Of a stretch of 64,000 nt of DNA, positions 37,246 to 48,815 are shown in pieces. The position numbers and the translations under genes were made by a program. Below the pieces are notes generated by a model that saw only the letters and a list, made by a program, of their open reading frames with translations, made no database searches and was not told the origin of the DNA. The stretch comes from Balanoglossus misakiensis (Eukaryota; Hemichordata). The first letter of the stretch is position 1, and each line of letters begins with the position of its first letter. The stretch spans positions 1,550,001-1,614,000 of the forward strand of contig CM082594.2 in NCBI GenBank assembly GCA_040954595.2. The letters run 5' to 3'.

Positions 37246-38779
37246 TTTACTGGAGTTTTTCTTTTTCTTCTTCTTCTGTCGTTTTTTTTGTCAGCTAGAT
37301 CTGAAAAACGGCTAAACCTACCAATTTCAAACTTGGCACAATGGTGCAGGCCAATGAGAGCTGGTGCAGTACCCTTGTGAATGTTTAATTAGTCACGTGA
37401 CCTGATGACCATATATGGGCAAAATTTTCAAATCGGCCTTATTTGCATATGAATGGAGATATCAAAATTCTGTTAACATACTTTGTGGACCATATGGCCT
37501 GGGTTCTATATGCCAAATATCAAGGCCATTGGCCATGCCAATTTAGAGAAGAAGATTTTTAAGTATTATTTTTCATATTTTTCGACCAAGCCAAGTGCCT
37601 ATACTTTCCATAGTTAAGCTATGACCACATATTATTTTGGATATATATGCAAAAATATCTCAAAATCTGTTGGGCCGATTAAGTTCAAATTTGGTGTGCA
37701 GCTAGCCTACCTTCTGTCAATCATTTTAAGCAAAAAAAAATCCCAGCTGAAATCGACCAATTTTTTTATATGAATTTTTTTATGAAAACTGAACCAATTC
37801 TCATACATGTACCTCTATAGTAAAGCTATGGCCACCTGGGATATTGGATTCATGCCCATTATCTCAAAATCAGCCCGGCTGATCAAGTTCAAATTTAGTG
37901 TGCAGGTACCCTACTTTCCGACAATCATTTTAAGCGAAAAATAATAATATGGAAAATCGACCGATTTTTTTATATTAATTTTTCTTTTAAATTTATACCT
38001 TTAGGCTACTTATGCCTCTATAGTTAAGCTATGTACATGTCTTATTGGGGAATTCTGGTCTGAGCAATGGTCCTGTACAGTGACTGTCTATTGGCCAGTG
38101 AACAGAATGGGACCAAAATAAAAGGCAAAATTTCGGGCTCACCTGTAACACCTGCTTACCTCATTAATTATGTGCATACCTAATTACGGGCTAACTAATA
38201 GGGCTAGAGGTTTTGATCTGGTGGGACATGGACTAGTATGGGGTCAAACATTTTTGCCCAAATTTTGGTGACCTCAGGTGACCTTTGACCTACTTTACCA
38301 TAGCTCGGCATCGAGAGCAGGTACAGACTTGGCGCTTGTAGGGTTGGGACTAAAATTGAAAAGCCAAAATGGGGGTCACCTGTGACACCTGCATATCTCA
38401 TTAATTATGTGCATACCTAATTCCAGGCTAACCAATAGGGCTAGAGGTTTTGTTCTTGTGGGACATGGATCAGTATGGAGTCAAAAATTTTGCCCAAATT
38501 TTGGGTGACCTCAGGTGACCTTTGACCTACTTTGCTATATCTTGGCATCCAGCGCAGATACAGCCTTGGCATTTGGAGGCATGGAACTCCTAATGGAGCC
38601 TTATACTTTACCTCATTAATTATGTGCATATCTAATTCTAGGCGAACCAATAGGGCTAGAGGTCTGGTTTTTGTTGGACCTGGACTAGAATGGGGTCAAA
38701 ATTTTTTGCCCAAATTTTGGGTGACCACATATGACCTTTGACCTTCGGCTTAAGCTTGTGCCCATCATCGCTGCTTGCA
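37246..38779. repeat. Host repeat copy f
   Basis: Pyrimidine tract, unique part and tandem units with DR1 motifs at 38279, 38516 and 38732. Ends in a shortened version of the terminus (atcgctgcttgcat). Confidence 0.65.
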
Positions 38780-39704
38780 TCCTCTTCTTTTTCTTGTGTA
38801 GTTTTTTTGCCCAATAGGATCTTGAAAACGGCTGAACCTACAAATCTCAAACTTGGCACAGTGATGCAGGCCTATGAGAGCTGGTGCAGTACCCTCGTGA
38901 ATGTTTAATAAGTCATGTGACCTGATGACCATATATGGGCAAAGTTTTCAAATGGGCCTAATTTGCATATGAATGGAGATATCAAAATTCTTTTAGCAAT
39001 TTTTGCGGACCATGTGGTCAGTGTCCTACATGCCAAATGTCAAGGCCGTGGGCCAAGTCTATTTTGAGAAGAAGATTATTAAATATTATTTGACATATTT
39101 GTGGACCCAGCCATAGGCCTATACTTTCTATAGTTAAGCCTTGACGCTATGTCCACGTCTGTGCAATTGTCCTGTACAGTGACAGTCTAGTGGCCCGTGA
39201 GCTGAATGGGCTCACCTGTAACACCTGCTTAACTCATTAATTATGTGCATACCTAATTCCGGGCTATCTATTAGGGTTAGAGGTTTTGTTCTTGTGGGAC
39301 ATGGACCAGTATGGGATCAAAAATTTTTGTCCAAATTTTGGGTGACCTCAGGTGACCTTTGACTTACTTTCCTATATCTCGGCATCCACAGCAGGTACAG
39401 ACTTGGCGTTTGGAGGGTTGTGACTAAAATTGAAAAGACAAAATTGGGGGTCACCTGTGACACCTGCTTGTCTCATTAATTATGTGCATACCTAATTCCA
39501 GGCTAACCAATAGGGCTAGAGGTTTGATTTTTGTTGAACATGGACCAGTATGGGGTTAAAATATCTTGCCCAATTTTGGGTGACCTCAGGTGACCTTTGA
39601 CCTACTTTACCATATCTCGGCAACCCATGCAGATACAGCCTTGGCATTTGGAGGCATGGAACTCCTAATGGAGCCTTATACTTTACCTCATTAATTATGT
39701 GCAT
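38780..39704. repeat. Host repeat copy g, left part
   Basis: Begins with the ttcttgtgtagtttttttgc tract, has one exact DR1 at 39591 and a near match at about 39353. It is cut within a 239-bp unit by the transposon at 39705; the rest is at 47494-47657. Confidence 0.7.
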
Positions 39705-40084
39705 GATGAGTCATTCCACAGTAAAGTGCAACTTTTTAAACTCAATGTTTAACACCTTTATATTCCTAAATCTATGCATGTCTTAAACATAATTCTTCTT
39801 TGTATGATTGAAACATTGTCCCAGCTGACAAAAAAAATAATATGAATGATGTGTGTTGAGCGCTTCAATAAATATTTTTTTTTTAACTCTGTGTGGTGGG
39901 CTTATTTCATGCAGCAATTTGTGACATTCATGAATTACATTTATATGAAGTTATTTTTGCTCAAAGTGAAATACATTGCATTCCTATGGGCAAGCTATTA
40001 TCTTTGAGACATTATGGGGCTTTCTCATACACAAATGATCGGCACAAAAATTTTACGAGAAAGGGCCATTTTTTTCACCCCCCA

Positions 40085-40505
40085 AAAATCGGAACGTTCG
40101 TAACCACGTCTGTCAATCATCCTGGGGTTTTGAGGAAACGAGTAACACACTCTCTGATGCACAACAGCAACGTTTTACCCATGGTGCAGTTGGCATGTAA
40201 GGGCGACTTCTCGGTGATAATGATCAAATCTTGAATGATTGTGAAGTATGGGTTTTTCTTTTGAGTAAAAAAATGTCATCGAAGTTCTGTCAAACATGTT
40301 ACGAACGTTCCTGACCACTTTTTACACAAAAATGAAAAAAATCTCGCAGCATTTTTCAAACGTTGGTCCCTCTCGATGAGGGCAGTCTACTACCCTGTGC
40401 ACTGTACACCGAATGGAATCATCCGACGCTTTGCTTGTCTACCGGGAGGATGTGATGACTTTCTGTCAATTTTGTTACGTCCGTTCTGGCGTTACGAACG
40501 GGTAA
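40085..40505. promoter_or_regulatory. Subterminal GTTACGAACG-type repeats
   Basis: Words ggaacgttcgtaacc (about 40091), gttacgaacgttcc (about 40298) and tacgtccgttctggc/gttacgaacggg (about 40475) recur in both orientations near the left end. They could be transposase-binding sites or part of the promoter; neither is shown. Confidence 0.45.
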
Positions 40506-41322
40506 GTTTTTATATATTTTTTTCAAAAATGAGCAGTTTTATGTATATTTTGGTTGTGGTCTAAAATAATCAATTAATTTGAAGTTTTTCTGTCAAGTCT
40601 CGTGAAATTTCCGATACGTTACGCAGGCGTTCGAATTGTATGTTGATTGTTGTTGACAGATTTGCGTGTACAGAAATTACCACGATCGTAATCAAGGACA
40701 GATACCCGTAATCCGTCAATGGTGACGTGCGTTCTTTCAGTTTTCGGGCAGGATAGATGATGATCAGGGATAGACACTTACGGTTGAAAGTCACGTTCAT
40801 TCAAGTCAAACTCTAATGCCCGTTTCTACGTCCGTGCCCGACGGGACAAGTGAAGAAAAATCATAATAGAGTAATTTTCTACCGGCCCTGAAAGTCTACC
40901 TTTGCCCTCCCTTTTTTTCTTCTGGGAAATAGCATAAAAATACGAAATCGGCCTGGTATTATCCAATCAGAATATTCAGATTCAATGCTTACTATATGTT
41001 ACTATGATGTTGAATTTACATTTGATTAACAGGGGAGGGGGGCTATGTGGTTTTATATTTTCATAAGGGGGGGGGGGTCATCATGTTTTGGGAGGTTTAT
41101 GTGAGTGTGTGGGTTTTTTTCTGTCTTTTTATTTTCTTCGTGGTTTTGACTGTGATGCTGTAAGAATTTACCAACTGAACAAACATAAATGTCATTACAT
41201 CAAAGATCAACTACAATTTTTTTAGTGTGCATCCTGTAATATATAGTCCTCCATTTTTCTTTTAAGGGACAATTAACTGGTTTTGGAGCATCTTGACAGC
41301 TACCGCAGCTACTGTAGATTTG

Positions 41323-42034
41323 ATGTTGATGTCACTGCCTTACGTGGTGTTGAGGAAAGTGCTACAGTATTTGACTATAACAGAGCTGTTACGGTCTGTG
41401 TCTCTGTTGCAAACAACTTCACAAATTTGTAAAATCTGAGAGTGCTCCTTGGAAAAATGTTGACTGCAGTGGTCACACATGTACAATAGATGCACAACAG
41501 ATGCAAGACATTTTGCAACACTCTATGCAGTTCCGGACTTTTTCCATACCTTATGCAGAGATTCACTTATCAATATTTGACATTGATTCACTTTTTCGTG
41601 GGTATTTCTCTCACTCACACCATATCACTTACCTGGACCTGACCGGCTGTAAATTGTCAACACTTGGGTTTCTCACTTACCTTCCTTATCTTAGGATTTT
41701 GTGTCTGTCAGAATGCACTAATCTTTTCCTTCACCAAGAGGATGCAATCTTAATTGCACGTTGTAAGTGTCTGGAACACCTACATATTGGGTTCACCAAT
41801 GTCTCTCCTGGTGGTGTAGTTAGCATAGTATGTGACTTACCTTTGCTGTTGGACTTGGATGCACGTGGTATTAAATTCAGGCTTGATGATATACTTACAA
41901 TACTGAATAGTGCTTACCAAAGACTTGAATATTTCATGCTCTCATTGGATCCTGATGATGTCACCTTGGATGAGTTTGACACCTTAATTGTGGATATATT
42001 TCAAGATTGTGTTATCAGTGTTTACACAAATTGA
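41323..42034 (+). pseudogene. F-box/leucine-rich-repeat protein in transposon, one frameshift
   Basis: From ATG 41323 the frame reads MSLPYVVLRKVLQYLT then ITELLRSVSLL, an F-box-like helix pair. The frame shifts near 41415 and continues HKFVKSESAPWKNVDCSG, then leucine-rich units (HHITYLDLTGCKLSTLGFL, LPYLRILCLSECTNL, CLEHLHIGFTNV, LPLLLDLDARG) to the stop. In total about 237 residues. F-box/LRR proteins are SCF substrate receptors; here it would be transposon cargo. The single shift may be a sequencing error. It lies about 140 bp before the first transposase ATG, same strand. Confidence 0.6.
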
Positions 42035-42071
42035 CGTACTGTAAAATGGCACTCCTCAAGATGAAGCTCAG

Positions 42072-45000
42072 GTGCATGGAACGATTCTCCAGCCCAACAG
42101 AGACGGGGGTGCAAGTGACATAAATGGGAATGTTGATAAAGAAAACAAAAGTTCATCAAGGAAAGCATCAGCTATGAAAAGGTATAGACAAGGACTGAAA
42201 GAAAACAAGGAGAAGTATCAAGAGTACAAAGAGAAGAATTGTGAAAGATCAAAAAACTACAGACAAAATTCAACTGAAAAACAAAAAGAAAGGCAGAGAG
42301 AATTGGCAAGACTCCGAATGAGGAAATATAGAGCACGGAAGAAGTTAGAGCCACTATTCAGTCAAGAAGCTAGCACATCCAAAATGCAACCATTTACTAG
42401 GCTAGGTCAACAGAAACAGGAGAAGAGGAGAGAATACTGGCGAGAAATGAAAAGAAGAGAAAGAGCTCACATGTCTTCCCAAAAAAGAAGAAGAGTAAGA
42501 GAGAAAGATGCCCTAATGAAGAAACAGAAACGAGAAAAAATAAACCAAGCAAAGAGAGCAAAAGAAGAGAAAATGAAGAAACGAGCGAGTACCAATTCTG
42601 GATATATTAAGGACTGTACAAGAAGAAAAGCTGTCAATAGAATGAAATCACGTCTCCCCAGTTCTCCAAAGAAGTACGCAGAAATTGTACAAGGTCTTGT
42701 TACAAATCTGTCTCCAAGAAAGAGGGCTGCAGTACAAGCTTTAGGGTTAGAGTCTGCTGAAGAAAAGAGGGAACTGGTTGGTATCTGTAAAACCCTGAGA
42801 TCAACCTACAAGTCACTGGGCAAGAAAGGGGTAGCTCGAAGAACCTTTCTGATGGCACTTGCTAAAAGCACTAAAAGCAGGTACTGTCATAAACGAAGAG
42901 TAAGCGATCAACTTGGTATACGATGGCAGACCTTGGTTAAAGCCTCATCCATCACTACTTTGGAGAAAAAGCAAAGATCTGATAGTGTGTCATGCATTGC
43001 TAAAACATCAATACACGATTTCTATATTCGCCCAGATGTGTCTGTTCAGTTACCAGGAAAAAACACTGTCGGTAAGAAGACATCGCTTCAGACTCATATT
43101 CTGAATAAATCGTTGAAAAACGTTCACAAGGAGTGGTCACAAGAAAATCCAGAAAAACAAGTTGGGCTTTCCAAGTTCTGTGAATTGAGGCCAAAAAATG
43201 TCAAGGTTCAACAACACCGAAAACTTAACCAATGTTTATGTGAATATTGTGTGAACATTTAGTTAAAGTTAAAAGAAATCAACAAATTGGCTACCAGATT
43301 CAACTTATCAGCAATGAGAATCAACAATAAGTATGATGCAGTTGAGATGAGTCTTTGTGCAAAAGAAGCTGACAGCAGACACCATGATCTTGGCTGTATC
43401 AACAGAGCATGCCAGAAGTGTGGAGTCCAGCGTGTGAAAGACAAACTAGAGCCATTATCATGTATAGAGAGACAAACCTGTTGGCTGAAATGGGAGAGTG
43501 TTAGTGTATCTGAGGGTCCAGAGAGTAAGAAGAAAAAGTGCCTTGTGCAAAAGACTGGCACCATTCGAGAACTAGTCAACGAGCTGTCAGAAGAACTGGT
43601 TTCCTTCAGTCGTCACATGTTCACCGCATACTGGCAATATGCACAGTTCAATAGTATCTCCAAAAATCCACCGCCTGATACTGTAGTGCTCTGCATGGAT
43701 TTTGCAGAAAACTATACGTGCCAAATGCAAGATGAGATACAGTCTGCACACTGGAACCATACCCTGGTTACAATTCATCCTGTTATTGCATATTACAAAG
43801 ATGGCAATGGTCAAGTGATCAGAGAGGCAGTGAATTTCATTTCCAGTGATCTAGTTCATGACAGCCATGCTGTTCAAAAGTTCACCGGGACTGTTTGTGA
43901 ACATTTAAGAAATGTACGCAAGCTTGATGTGAAGAGACTTGTCATATTTTCAGACGGATGTTCAAGCCAGTACAAATCCCGAACACCATTTGCAGATGTG
44001 TCATTTGCAGAACATGATGTCCAGTGTTCAATCGAAAGAAACTACTTTGGTTCACGTCACGGCAAGGGGCCATGTGACGGAGAAGGTGGCGTTATAAAGG
44101 CAGCATTATCTAGGGCAGTCAAAAATGGAGACTTCATACCTACCACACCACAGGCTGTATATGACTTTTGCGAGAAATCCTTGGCAAAAGAATCTGACTC
44201 AGAGACATTCAGACGTACCTTCTTTTGGACACCAACTGGTGACATCCAACGCAACCGGCCCGCTCGTATGGTTAAAACTGTCAAAGGGACTCGACAGTTG
44301 CACTCTGTCCGCAGTACTGGCATAATGTATACACTTCAAAGTAGAAACTTGTCCTGTTACTGCAACCACTGCCTAGAAGGAGCCAATGGTTGTGAAAACC
44401 GAAGATGGGTGGATCCCTGGAGAATGCTGAAGCTATCCCCTTCAATATGTGCTGACACAGGTATTTTCTATACATACATATTAACTTACCTTATCAAAAC
44501 TTTGAGTATACCTGGATCCACTGAACCATGTTAACCATTATAAATATTGATGTGCCCTTCATAGAACTTGGAGATATTTCATTTTCAGTGGGAATGAATT
44601 TTATTGTTCAAACCAAGTAAAATGAACCATGATTTTGTTCCTCTGCCAAATCAGAATTGTATTGCCCAGTTGGTGGCTTGTGTTTGGTTAATCATGTATG
44701 TTAATGTTTTTCTCTTTCTGGCTGTTATTTCAGAATCTGCAGCTGATTTCAGAAATGATAAGGAGACTGACCAGCTTGGTGAAGATGGCATTGAGACGGA
44801 CTGTATTGAGACATCGTCATGTGTGGGCTATAACATTTGTGACTTCATCCTGGCACGAGTTGAGAGTGCTCGGGGTAGACCACATATGTTTCTTGGGCAG
44901 GTATGTACAAATGTAAACATTCACAAATATACTCTTACTTCATTTTGATCTCAATTTAATCCTTTATCGTCAAGATATTTTTGCAGTAACATTTTGAAAG

Positions 45001-45334
45001 ATGTAAGAAAATGTGGGTTTTAAGAAAATGAACTGTAAGGCTCAAATCATGGCTTGTACATATTAGTAAACAAAATTAATATTTTTAATTGCCCAAACTT
45101 TTTTTATTCATGCAGATTGTCCAAGAAGACGGAAATCTATATCAAGTTAAATTCATGAAGAGGGTGTCCGAAGGCAAATATGTGTGGCCATCAAATGAGG
45201 ATTTATCATGGGTGCCCAAGACAGAAATAATAACAACAATTAGTCTGAAATCACTGACTAATAGAGAACATTTCATGTTTGACTCTGATAAAATTAAAGC
45301 TGCATCAGAACTTGCAGAGATGGCTTTAGGTTAG
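42072..45334 (+). CDS. DDE-like transposase gene, spliced, with one premature stop
   Basis: Three exons: about 42072 (first ATG 42174) to 44460, 44734-44900, 45116-45334; about 925 residues. The N-terminus is highly basic and coiled-coil-like. Then come CLCEYC, SLCAKEA and CxxC pairs (zinc), and a core with VVLCMDFAENY (Asp 43698-43700), VIFSDGCSSQYKSR (Asp 43953-43955) and HGKGPCDGEGG (Glu 44082-44084), a plausible DDE triad. CYCNHCLEG follows. The last exons (FLGQ/IVQEDGNLYQVKFMKR, VWPSNEDLSWVP) resemble a small chromatin-reader barrel. TAG at 43260-43262 interrupts an otherwise continuous frame (CVNI-stop-LKLKEIN). The family is unassigned, though near-identical motif strings are, to my memory, common in invertebrate genomes. 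Confidence 0.75.
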
Positions 45335-45339
45335 GTGCA

Positions 45340-45690
45340 AGTACTATTGTATTGGTACCACTGATGTTTGAAAGTTTCATCACAGACAATGTAAACTTAC
45401 CAGAATGTCATCAGGAGGCGTTGAGTACAATTGTAAAGTGTTCCTCTGGTGTTTGAAAAATCTTGTTATAAACAATGTAAACTTAGTTACCTAAATGTCG
45501 CAGTAGTACCGGACCGGGTTGAGTACTACAATGTCACATAACCCAGTGTTCCTCTGGTGTTTGAAAAATTTTGTTATAGACAATGTAAACTTACCAGAAT
45601 GTCATCAGTAGTTCCAGGCCGGGTTGAGAACTATTGTGTTGTGTTCCTCGGATGTTTGAAGAGTTTCATTAGAGTCAATCTAAACTTACC
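45340..45690. repeat. Tandem repeat, about 105-bp unit, 3-4 copies
   Basis: The phrase gttcctctggtgtttgaaaa then gacaatgtaaacttaccaga then gccgggttgag recurs at roughly 105-bp spacing just after the transposase stop. It may represent 3' UTR expansion. Confidence 0.65.
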
Positions 45691-47470
45691 TGAATTCTGT
45701 GTTTCTCAGACTAATGCATTAGGGTACTGTAAAATTTTTAACTGTTGATATAAGAAAATGACTGACTGTTAAGAGCAAACATTTGCAAACTTACCTTGGT
45801 GTTTTCTTTTGTACGGTATGTCCTTCAAAGGATTAGCAGTATCTTTAAAACATGTCTTGTTTTAAAAATTGTATGGACATAACAGTAAGCTATGTTGCAT
45901 TGCATTTTGCATTCAGTGTTACCATACACCTAGTTGCTTTGACTGTGATCAGAACTGATCTGGTGGTGTAACTTACATGTGTTGGACAGATCGAGTCCAG
46001 TTATTGTGGTTAAAGTTACTGCATTGCATTGACAGTGAATAAATTACTTGTTGTTTGGTTGAAACATGGTGGTTTTTTTCGTTGGTTGATATTCTGAGTA
46101 TTCCTCTTCTTGGCCCAAATTAGGACTCAACCTACCTGCTATTATTATGACCATACTGACTTGTTATTTTCAAATCTATAGTGTGAACAAGTTTCTACAG
46201 TGAACACTCAATTTTGAATTTTAAGGGCTTCCTCACACTTCATCCAGGCTTGGGACTGGCAAGTGCTTAAAGAAGAGTTGTTCAGAGAGAGCGAAAAAAA
46301 AGCATGGGAGCTAATAGGTCACTTTCATGACCCCTTAAGTGACCATACATCCTGGTATTTTTGGTGGTACATCATCATACAACATACCAATGAAAATACC
46401 TGGATGTAAGGTCACCTAGTGATTATGAAAGTGGCCAACTGCATTACAAAAGAAAGGAAAACTGTAGGCAAGGTGCACTTGGCGTGGTTAAGCCCTAAGA
46501 GGATAAGCTGGTTGAGGTGACATTAGCTGTAACTTTGGCTATTTTAATTTTAGTTCTGCATGCCTGCTACAGTTTATCACCCTTCATATAGCATGCTAAA
46601 TACCTTGAACTCTGCCTGCCACACAGCCATGGCCAGTTTGTGTATAGTGACCATTATTATTACTGTTTGATAACTAATAATACTGACCGTACACATATAG
46701 ACTGTGTTGATAAGCTTAATACTGGGTATTTCATCATGCTTCGTGAATATGAACCAGAAACTGAAGTTAAAATATGAAAGGAAAATACAAAGTAGCCATA
46801 ACTTACAGCTTGAAGACAGTGCATTACACAGGGCCCGGGTTAGACTTGAAAGCTGCATGCAGTGATTGATGCAAAGATGGGTGGAGTGGCAGCTATGGTG
46901 CATTATTAGAATTGGTTTACTGGATGTTTATAAATGTAGTATAACATGGTAGAAGGCTAGGGAGAGCATTACAATGTCAAATTGATAATCATAAAACACT
47001 GCCACATCACTGTTACCTTTATTTCCAGTCCAGTGTTCGTGATGCAACGAATTTGTATTCAATGCTGCTGCACGGATTGGAATATCATTCAAAATGTCTG
47101 TCCATGTTACGTATGTTACCAATAATGCTTAATTTTAGTGTTCAAAAGCAATAAAGAAATTCCAAATATAATTATCTCCCAAAATACTACAGTAACAAAT
47201 CCTATACAATGTAATTAACTTATCCTTAGCAAAAGCTGTGCAAGTCATTACATTTAAACCCCTCCAATCCAAACATTGTCTGTCAATGTTACACGCGTTG
47301 CCTTTGGTCATGACATCAGGTCAATCGATCGGTTCTACTGAAACCCTATGAATCAAGTTTATCTTTTAATATATATTTTCATAAGGTAGACCATCTGTCC
47401 TCTTTACCTGTATAACTTTCATACTCAAATTGAAAGTTTGAATTTTAAGGGTCAATGTCACACTTTTGGG
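45691..47470. other. Right part of the 7.8-kb transposon, no gene recognised
   Basis: AT-rich sequence between the transposase and the right terminal repeat. It holds one small palindrome (46333-46420, cctggtatttttggtg/aatacctgg). Short frames are unconvincing. Confidence 0.5.
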
Positions 47471-47493
47471 TGCACTTTACTGTGGAATGACTC

Positions 47494-47657
47494 GCATATC
47501 TAATTCTAGGCGAACCAATAGGGCTAGAGGTCTGGTTTTTGTTGGACCTGGACAAGTATGGGGTCAAAATTGTTTGCCCAAATTTTGGGTGACCACATAT
47601 GACCTTTGACATTCGGCTTAAGCTTGTGCCCGTCATCGCTGCTTGCAGCTATATTTC
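47494..47657. repeat. Host repeat copy g, right part
   Basis: Continues exactly where 39704 stopped (gcatatctaattctaggcg) and ends with gctgcttgcagctatattt. Its DR1 has one mismatch (TGACCTTTGACAT). Confidence 0.75.
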
Positions 47658-47747
47658 TATATGTGAGGATATAAAACCATAATTGTCGTGTGAGGGCGCT
47701 ATAATTTGTGCGCATGCGCAGACAGTGTTTTTCTTGCTATAGTACAT

Positions 47748-47902
47748 GTACTTACCTTGTAACCCCGTCATTCGATCACTGAATTTCATCCGGAGCCATC
47801 CACTTTGTGGTGAGCGCTGCTACTTTGTACTTACCTTGTGAGATTCAACCACTGAATTTCATCCGGCGACATCCACTTTGTGGCCAGCATTGTTACTTTG
47901 AT
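47748..47902. repeat. Tandem duplication, about 75-bp unit
   Basis: The block tacttaccttgtaa ... cactgaatttcatccgg ... catccactttgtgg appears twice in a row with point differences. It lies between the host repeat and the 21-bp array. Confidence 0.7.
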
Positions 47903-48308
47903 AACTACACATACTTGTTTGGTAAGATGTTATGTTTTTGTCAAGAGTAATTTGTAATATATTTCTTGTATTTATTTGATATTTGCTGCATTTCGGTACA
48001 GACAACTTTGTACATATGATGTTACACGTGGCGTCCATGTGCGTACAATAATTTCAGTGAAAGTCTTATCTATTTTTGTCTGTAAGTTTGAATGTTCATA
48101 AAAAGTAATTTAGAGTTGTATTACATTGATTGATGAATCCAGCTTCATTTAATATCGATATTTTCAGTAAATATGAACAGACTATTTCTGTATTCCGTGA
48201 AATGCATGGTTCTTGCTCAGCAACTTACACAGCGGTCTATTGTTTGTACAGGACAGTCGTACGAGCAGATTTGTATGGAGTGTAATTCATGCCAAAATTA
48301 GCACACAG

Positions 48309-48625
48309 CTTTTCGATGAGAGTATTCACTTTTCGATGAGAGTATTTGCGCTTTTCGATGAGAGTATTCACTTTTCCATCAGAGCACACAGCTTTTCCAT
48401 CAGAGCACGAAGCTTTTCGATCAGAGAATTCACTTTTCCATCAGAGCACACAGCTTTTCGATCAGAGTATTCGCGCTTTTCGATCAGAGTATTCACTTTT
48501 CCATCAGAGTATTCGCGCTTTTCGATCAGAGTATTCACTTTTCCATCAGAGTATTCGCGCTTTTCGATCAGAGCACACAGCTTTTCGATCAGAGTTACCA
48601 CCCCTCTTTTCAATGAGATCACCCC
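48309..48625. repeat. Subterminal array of about 15 units of a 20-22-bp motif (left)
   Basis: Units of the form CTTTTCGATCAGAG plus TATTCA, TATTCGCG or CACACAG. The array ends agttaccacccctc. An inverted array with the same words, ending in ggtggtaactctgatcg, lies at 63860-64000. The array sits about 190 bp before the HECT start. Open frames through it are artefacts of the repeat. Confidence 0.78.
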
Positions 48626-48815
48626 AGACGCCCCAGTTCACCAAAGAGTTTTTACAAGTCGGCTCGCTGGCGTTTTGCTTACGTCACAACGCGTCATGTC
48701 TACGTCACATGACGTCACTGAAATTTCCCTGTAATTTATAGTAATATGCTAGGGAGATCAGTAGACCGGAAGGTCAAACTCTGACTACACGCGCGCGCGC
48801 TTTTCATCATCAATC

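Larger units (their letters stand above)
39705..47493 (+). mobile_element. 7.8-kb DNA transposon with 23-bp perfect terminal inverted repeats
   Basis: Terminal repeats 39708-39730 and 47471-47493 are identical over 23 bp (start GAGTCATTCCACAG). The flanking repeat unit (gtgcatatctaattctagg, intact at about 38620) is split with GCAT on both sides (39701-39704, 47494-47497), suggesting a 4-bp target duplication. Three extra bases (gat) precede the left repeat. Inside are subterminal GTTACGAACG-type words, an F-box/LRR ORF and a spliced DDE-like transposase. Superfamily not assigned. Confidence 0.85.

Noticed and set aside
23193-39704. CRISPR-like array
   Set aside because: The units are long, directly adjacent and diverged, with no unique spacers, in a eukaryotic context.
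34443-39704. Short frames of about 60-100 residues recurring in the 239-bp repeats
   Set aside because: The same peptide words (for example PRYGKVGQRSPEVTQN) recur only because the DNA repeats; no gene features.
39893-40234. 113-residue frame near the left end of the 7.8-kb transposon
   Set aside because: It lies over the subterminal GTTACGAACG motifs and shows no recognisable domain or splice link to the transposase.
48213-48741. Open frames up to 173 residues through 48213-48741
   Set aside because: They run through the 20-22-bp tandem array and simply repeat FSIRV-type words. No start context or domain; a by-product of the repeat.
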